DNA of 10,000 nucleotides from Eimeria necatrix (taxonomy: Eukaryota; Apicomplexa; Conoidasida; Eucoccidiorida; Eimeriidae), in contig NW_013654545.1 of NCBI RefSeq assembly GCF_000499385.1, positions 27,501-37,500 on the forward strand, written 5' to 3'. The stretch's first letter is position 1; each line of letters begins with the position of its first letter. The position numbers were made by a program, and so were the translations under genes. Below, piece by piece: positions 7,475-10,000 of this stretch. Under the pieces are notes generated by a model. The model was not told the origin of the DNA. It saw only the letters and a list, made by a program, of their open reading frames with translations, and ran no database searches.

Positions 7475-7524
<50 letters not shown>

Positions 7525-7884
7525 CTCTTCAGGGCCCTCCAGCAGCAAATGCTTTGAGAGCTGCTGCAGCAAAACCAAAGTCAGGGACCGTTTAGCTTCC
7601 CGCCAATTTTCCGGTTGTTGCTCTTGTTGCTGTTGCTGCTGTTGCTGCTGTTGCTGCTGTTGCTGCTGCTGCAGCTGCTGCTGCAGCTGCTGCTGCTGCA
7701 GCTGCTGCTGCTGCAGCTGCTGCTGCTGCAGCTGCTGCTGCTGCAGCTGCTGCTGCTGCTGCTGCGAAATAAAGACAACAGGGGCACCTGCAGAAAGAGT
7801 GTGGGGCGTTCCCTGCCACCATGTGCAGCAGCAGATGCTGCTGTTGGAGTTAATGCTGCTGCTGCTGTCGCTCGTGCTGCCTTC

Positions 7885-7919
<35 letters not shown>

Positions 7920-8033
7920 AGCTGCAGCCATCTACTGCAGGGAGGACCCACGCAAGGCGAAGGAGGGCCCCCAATGGCAGCAGATGAGCTGACGCTGCAG
8001 CGGCCCTCAGCAGGCTGGCAACACAAACCCTCA

Positions 8034-8090
<57 letters not shown>

Positions 8091-8421
8091 GCAAGAGGTA
8101 GGGGGGCATGGGGCCCCCCTCACCCGCTTGGGGCCCCCCGGGGGGCCCCCACTTGCTGCCATTTTGCCTGCGGGCGGCCTCACTGAGGAGGGCCAGCAGC
8201 AAAAAGGCATTGAGCTGGGAGGGGCCCCCAAGGGGGGGCCCCCAGGGGGCCTCCCGGGGGGCCCCCTTGGCGGGTTTGGGGGCCCCCCCGGCCCCCTTTT
8301 GGGGGCCCCCTGCCAAGCCTGGGGCCCCTATGCAGGGGCCCTGGGGGGCCCCCCGGGGGCCCCCTAGGAACAGCGAGAAGGGGGGCCCCCTAGGGGCCCC
8401 CCTGAAGGGTCTTAGGGCCAT
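4753..8421 (-). CDS. Ala/Gln-rich protein with helical-hairpin repeats, possibly an organellar RNA-binding HPR/RAP-like protein
   Basis: The minus-strand chain is: an open segment from ATG 8421 (start uncertain) to 5965, with a probable internal intron at 7762-7935 (GCA|GTAGAT to TTTCGCAG|CAG); then exons 5606-5659, 4878-5187 and 4753-4820. Donors are GTACAA, GTAAAA and GTAAGA; acceptors are CTTGCAG, TTTATTTAG and GCTTCACAG. All phases agree and the chain ends in TGA at 4753-4755. Between Ala, Gln and Ser runs are amphipathic segments of similar build: [78 protein letters not shown] and [17 protein letters not shown]. This pattern (D-[IV]-x-x-[IL]-L-Q-x-L-[AS]-K-L) resembles the hepta- and octotricopeptide-like repeats of apicomplexan organelle RNA-binding proteins. 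No RAP domain is visible. The final exons are Gly/Pro/Tyr-rich ([17 protein letters not shown]). Introns hidden in the Ala-rich tract cannot be excluded. Confidence 0.6.
4771..5130. repeat. GGGGCCCC block, largely coding on the minus strand
   Basis: Dense GGGGCCCC units. On the minus strand they form the body of the exon 4878-5187, encoding Gly-Pro and Gly-Ala-Pro with interspersed Tyr, Phe, Trp and Gln ([21 protein letters not shown]). That exon is bounded by a T-rich TTTAG acceptor and a GTAAGA donor. The plus-strand open frames here are mirror artefacts. Confidence 0.8.
5188..5605 (-). other. AT-rich intron of the Ala/Gln-rich gene
   Basis: In sense it starts GTAAAAAAG after …GAAGACGAAATA and ends TTTCTTCTTTTATTTAG before GCTTTCAACTTC. 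It is almost free of G and C, in sharp contrast to its flanks, and carries an 11-bp tandem repeat. An opposite-strand acceptor-like sequence (TTTCGTCTTCCAG at about 5608-5620 on plus) is the competing reading, so strand choice rests on exon phase. Confidence 0.55.
5371..5453. repeat. 11-bp tandem repeat GAAATTAAAAA
   Basis: Six to seven copies of GAAATTAAAAA with one C variant (GAAACTAAAAA) and one indel copy near 5404-5425. It lies inside the AT-rich intron and is purine-rich on the plus strand. Confidence 0.9.
5664..5965. repeat. CAG-rich tract, probably an intron of the Ala/Gln-rich gene
   Basis: Nearly continuous CAG on the plus strand, with recurring islands GCGATGCCTGCAG (about 5857 and 5917), CAATATTTGCAG and CAGTGTTTGCAC. 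In gene sense, bases 5660-5964 run from CAG|GTACAA to CTTGCAG, with CTTCTAACAAG as a branch-like site, so the CTG run is best read as intron. Confidence 0.7.
6270..6480. repeat. 33-bp minisatellite in the Ala-rich region
   Basis: Tandem 33-bp units based on CAGTTGCTGCGGGTGCTGCAG plus CTG units, about six copies with point variants (GTTACTGC, GTTGTTGC). On the minus strand each encodes 11 residues close to [24 protein letters not shown] in sense at about 6513-6525 is acceptor-like, so part of this stretch might be spliced out. Confidence 0.85.
7667..7762. repeat. 15-bp CAG(CTG)4 minisatellite encoding Gln/Leu
   Basis: About six copies of CAGCTGCTGCTGCTG. On the minus strand they encode LQQQQ repeats running into [12 protein letters not shown], directly downstream of the TTTATTTCGCAG acceptor. 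This block is therefore probably translated. Confidence 0.85.
8034..8090. repeat. (CTG)18-19 / (CAG) tract
   Basis: A pure triplet run encoding about 18 Gln in the frame of the Ala/Gln-rich gene, between RQ and [14 protein letters not shown]. It may instead be intronic, since a GTGAGG donor-like site lies just upstream in sense (about 8115-8120). Confidence 0.9.
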
Positions 8422-8630
8422 AAGGGCCCAAGGGGCCCCCTAGCCAGCGCGGAGTACCCAGGGGGGCCCCCAGCAGCAAATGGGGGCGCAGCAGCAGCTG
8501 CTGCGCCAGGGGGCCCCCTGGGGGCCCCTCAAGCTGCTGCGTGGCCCAGCAGCAGCAAAAAAAAGGGTACGGGGCCCCCAACTCGGGGCCCTTTGGGGTC
8601 TAGGGGGGCCCCCCGGGGCCCCCAAGAGCC
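8100..8630. repeat. GGGGCCCC block near the 5' end of the Ala/Gln-rich gene
   Basis: Dense GGGGGCCCCC units with unique islands at about 8150-8225, 8400-8445 and 8530-8575. The island 8150-8225 reads [21 protein letters not shown] on the minus strand and is probably exonic. Bases 8422-8599 hold no gene I can support. Confidence 0.85.
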
Positions 8631-9125
8631 CCAAAAGCAGATTCTAATTGGGTCTAAAGCCCCCAGACAAAAGTTAAATCAAAAATATAAAATTAAAACC
8701 CAAAATATTGCTTGTAAATAGCTTTCTATCTGGGGGGCCCCTAGATCGCTCCGGGGGGCCCCTGGGGGCCCCCGGGGGCCCCCCAAGGCCTCCAGGGGGC
8801 CCCCGGGGGCCCCGGGGGCCCCCAGGACCTCATCGAGAGGCCTGGGGGGCCCCTTTCCCTTCTTCAGCCCCTGTTGGAGCCCTAGAAGTCCCAAAAAGGA
8901 ATTAAAAGGAATAAAAATAAAATAAAAATTGCGTTTTTTTCCTTTTTGGCGCGCAGTGGTGTATGTACACCTCGCGGTGTATGCCGAGCCAGGGGGGCCT
9001 CCGGGCCGCCTGGGGGCTCCTTTTTGTCTTTTTGATTTCATTTAATGTTTTATTTTCTTTTTTTATTATTTAATTTATAAATTTTAATTTAATTTCATTT
9101 CAAAGAGCCCTAATAGTCCACCCAG
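8600..9125 (-). CDS. Three candidate 3' exons of an unrecognised gene
   Basis: Minus-strand chain: 9122 and higher (…LQEWLHLG, donor GTGGAC), 8700-8881 (LQQGLKKGKGPPRPLDEVL, then Gly/Ala/Pro repeats, then QIESYLQAIFW), and 8600-8653 (TQLESAFGALGG…, TAG). The acceptor before 8881 is strong (a 45-base T-rich run ending TTGGGACTTCTAG), and the 46-base AT-rich intron 8654-8699 has GTTTTA, ATTTAAC and CTTTAG. Phases fit (1, 0, stop). In-frame GGGGCCCC again encodes Gly-Ala-Pro. The first of these exons conflicts with a plus-strand ATG at 9126, so it is the weakest. I do not recognise the protein. Confidence 0.4.
8730..8860. repeat. GGGGCCCC block within an exon candidate
   Basis: Consecutive GGGGGCCCC units inside the open minus-strand exon 8700-8881, flanked on both sides by non-repeat coding-like sequence in the same frame. 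Confidence 0.85.
8958..8971 (-). promoter_or_regulatory. GGTGTATGTACACC near-palindrome, copy 3
   Basis: Exact reverse complement of copy 1 (1427-1440). It is followed at 8976 by a half-site GGTGTATGCC. It lies between the exon at 8700-8881 and an AT-rich segment at 9025-9105, either in an intron or in a divergent promoter. Confidence 0.5.
9025..9118. other. AT-rich non-coding segment
   Basis: About 90 bases almost without G or C (TTTATTTTCTTTTTTTATTATTTAATTTATAAATTTTAATTTAAT). No convincing coding frame. It may be an intron of the minus-strand gene or the promoter of a plus-strand gene starting at ATG 9126 (MQPLLQPPYRTRW). Confidence 0.5.
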
Positions 9126-9159
9126 ATGCAGCCACTCTTGCAACCCCCCTACAGAACCC

Positions 9160-9462
9160 GCTGGGGGGGCCCGGGGCCCCCCACTGGCAGGGTCCAGGGG
9201 GCCCCCAGGGGGGCCCCCAGAGGAATGCCCAGGGGGCCCCCTGGGGGGGCCCCCAGGGGGGCCCCTATGAGGGCCCCAAGGGGGGCCCCTGGGGCCCTAA
9301 ACCCTATAGGAGGCCCTGATGGGGCCCCCTCGAGGGCCCCCCAAGGGGCCCCTGGGGGCCCCCCTGAGGGTACCCGCAGGGGCCCCCGCTGCAGCCTCTA
9401 CAGGGGCCCCCTGGGGGGCCCTCTGGGGGGCCCCCTGGGGGGCCCTCTGGGGGGCCCCCCGG
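9160..9462. repeat. GGGGCCCC block, right part
   Basis: Near-continuous GGGGGGCCCCC units with one CCCTAAACCCTA remnant at about 9295-9306. It is open in both directions, and the coding strand cannot be judged from the repeat. Confidence 0.85.
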
Positions 9463-9669
9463 GTTTGGTTTATTTCACTTTTTGGGTTTTTGTGGTTTTT
9501 ATTTCTTTTCTTTTTATTTCTTTTCCTTTTTCTGCTGCTTCCCTTTCTTTGCTGCCAGGGGGCCTCCAGGGCTCCTGGGGGCCCCCCGGCGCTGCAGCAG
9601 CGAGGCTGGGGGGCCCCCAAGGGGGCCCCCTGGGGGCCCCCCAAGGGGGCCCCCTGGGGGCCTCTCTAG
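9319..9669 (+). CDS. Candidate plus-strand Gly/Pro-rich exon pair with one intron
   Basis: The plus-strand frame from ATG 9319 encodes Gly/Ala/Pro repeats (VPAGAPAAASTGAP). It reaches CGG|GTTTGG at 9463, and a 96-base T-rich segment ends TTCTTTGCTGCCAG at 9558. The next exon (GASRAPGGPPALQQRGWGAP…) stays in phase and stops at 9667-9669. On the minus strand the same T-rich stretch would give an Arg/Lys/Asn-rich peptide, which I think less likely. ATG 9319 may not be the true start. No family recognised. Confidence 0.35.
   Translation: MGPPRGPPKGPLGAPLRVPAGAPAAASTGAPWGALWGAPWGALWGAPRVWFISLFGFLWFLFLFFLFLFLFLLLPFLCCQGASRAPGGPPALQQRGWGAPKGAPWGPPKGAPWGPL
9463..9558 (+). other. T-rich intron with strong acceptor
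   Basis: GTTTGG at the left edge, then runs of TTTTTATTTCTTTTC and CTTTTTCTGCTGCTTCCC, ending CTTTGCTGCCAG. A uniform pyrimidine strand like this is characteristic of the introns proposed elsewhere in the window. Confidence 0.55.
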
Positions 9670-9710
9670 GAAGTACTAGACCCAGCAGCAGACATGTGGC
9701 ATTTCAATGG

Positions 9711-9840
9711 CCTAGGCAGCTGCAGCAGCAGCAGAGGCTGCTGCTGCAGCCTAGGCTGCTGCAGCAGCAGCTGCAGCAGCAGCAGCAGCAGCAGCAGAGG
9801 CTGCTGCAGCAGCCTAGGCTGCTGCAGCAGCAGCAGAGGG
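9711..9840. repeat. CAG/CTG repeat with CCTAGG punctuation
   Basis: Three CCTAGG palindromes (9711, 9750, 9813), each set in mirrored CTGCTGCAGCAG arms, with recurring AGAGGCTGCTGCAG. The block could fold into several alternative hairpins. Confidence 0.85.
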
Positions 9841-9909
9841 GCCCCCCTGCTGCAGCTAGAGGCTGGGGGCCCCCGGGGTCCCCCAGCAGCAGCGCCTCGG
9901 CTCTTGCAG

Positions 9910-10000
9910 GAAATGGTTCAATATCTGTACCCTTTGAAGAGCCCCAGGGGGGCCCCCAGGGGGCCCCCGGGGGGCCCCCGGGGGGCCCCAGGGGGGCCCC
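9910..10000 (+). CDS. Candidate partial exon at the window edge
   Basis: After CGGCTCTTGCAG (acceptor-like) the plus strand reads EMVQYLYPLKSPRGAPRG and runs open into GGGGCCCC sequence to the end of the window. Another frame (ASALAGNGSISVPFEEPQ) is equally open. Product unknown. Confidence 0.25.

Noticed and set aside
5949..7595. Long plus-strand Leu-rich frames resembling membrane proteins
   Set aside because: Poly-Leu comes from CTG read on plus. The minus frame contains the non-repeat amphipathic segments and phase-consistent splice sites.
9297..9644. Minus-strand basic protein (Arg/Lys/Asn-rich)
   Set aside because: The basic stretch is the complement of a T-rich run ending in a good plus-strand acceptor, so it is more likely an intron.

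Overview
The window is most consistent with a nuclear chromosome of an Eimeria-type coccidian (Apicomplexa). Three repeat classes dominate. They are (CAG/CTG)n tracts that encode homopolymeric Gln/Ala/Ser/Leu/Cys in whichever frame they are read, blocks of the palindromic unit GGGG(G)CCCC(C), and arrays of the telomere-type heptamer AAACCCT/TTTAGGG. Non-repetitive DNA survives as short exon-sized islands separated by small introns with pyrimidine-rich ends. Most long open frames are artefacts, because GGGGCCCC and CAG repeats contain no stop codon on either strand. I therefore called genes from non-repeat sequence, splice signals and phase continuity. The genus is an inference from composition.

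Layout. At 1-1512 there is GGGGCCCC-rich DNA with an unresolved plus-strand gene that ends just before a telomere-like array. At 1572-4017 a minus-strand, eight-exon gene for a coiled-coil protein is the best-supported model in the window. Six of its seven introns carry telomere-like arrays, and several of its 5' splice sites lie at the array edge. At 4018-4752 there is an intergenic or upstream segment with a perfect 14-bp palindrome GGTGTACGTACACC and a TGCATGCA site. At 4753-8421 a second minus-strand gene encodes a long Ala/Gln-rich protein whose non-repeat segments resemble helical-hairpin repeats of apicomplexan organellar RNA-binding proteins. It ends in a Gly/Pro/Tyr-rich exon built on in-frame GGGGCCCC. 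At 8600-9125 there are two or three phase-compatible minus-strand exons of a third gene. From 9126 to 10000 there are GGGGCCCC blocks with a plus-strand intron and CAG/CCTAGG repeats, gene content unresolved.

The two large genes are tandem on the minus strand. The left plus-strand gene and the coiled-coil gene converge, with only about 60 bp of TTTAGGG repeat between their proposed stops. No rRNA, tRNA, CRISPR array, transposase or plasmid feature was seen. Exon models were made by eye; transcript data would settle them.
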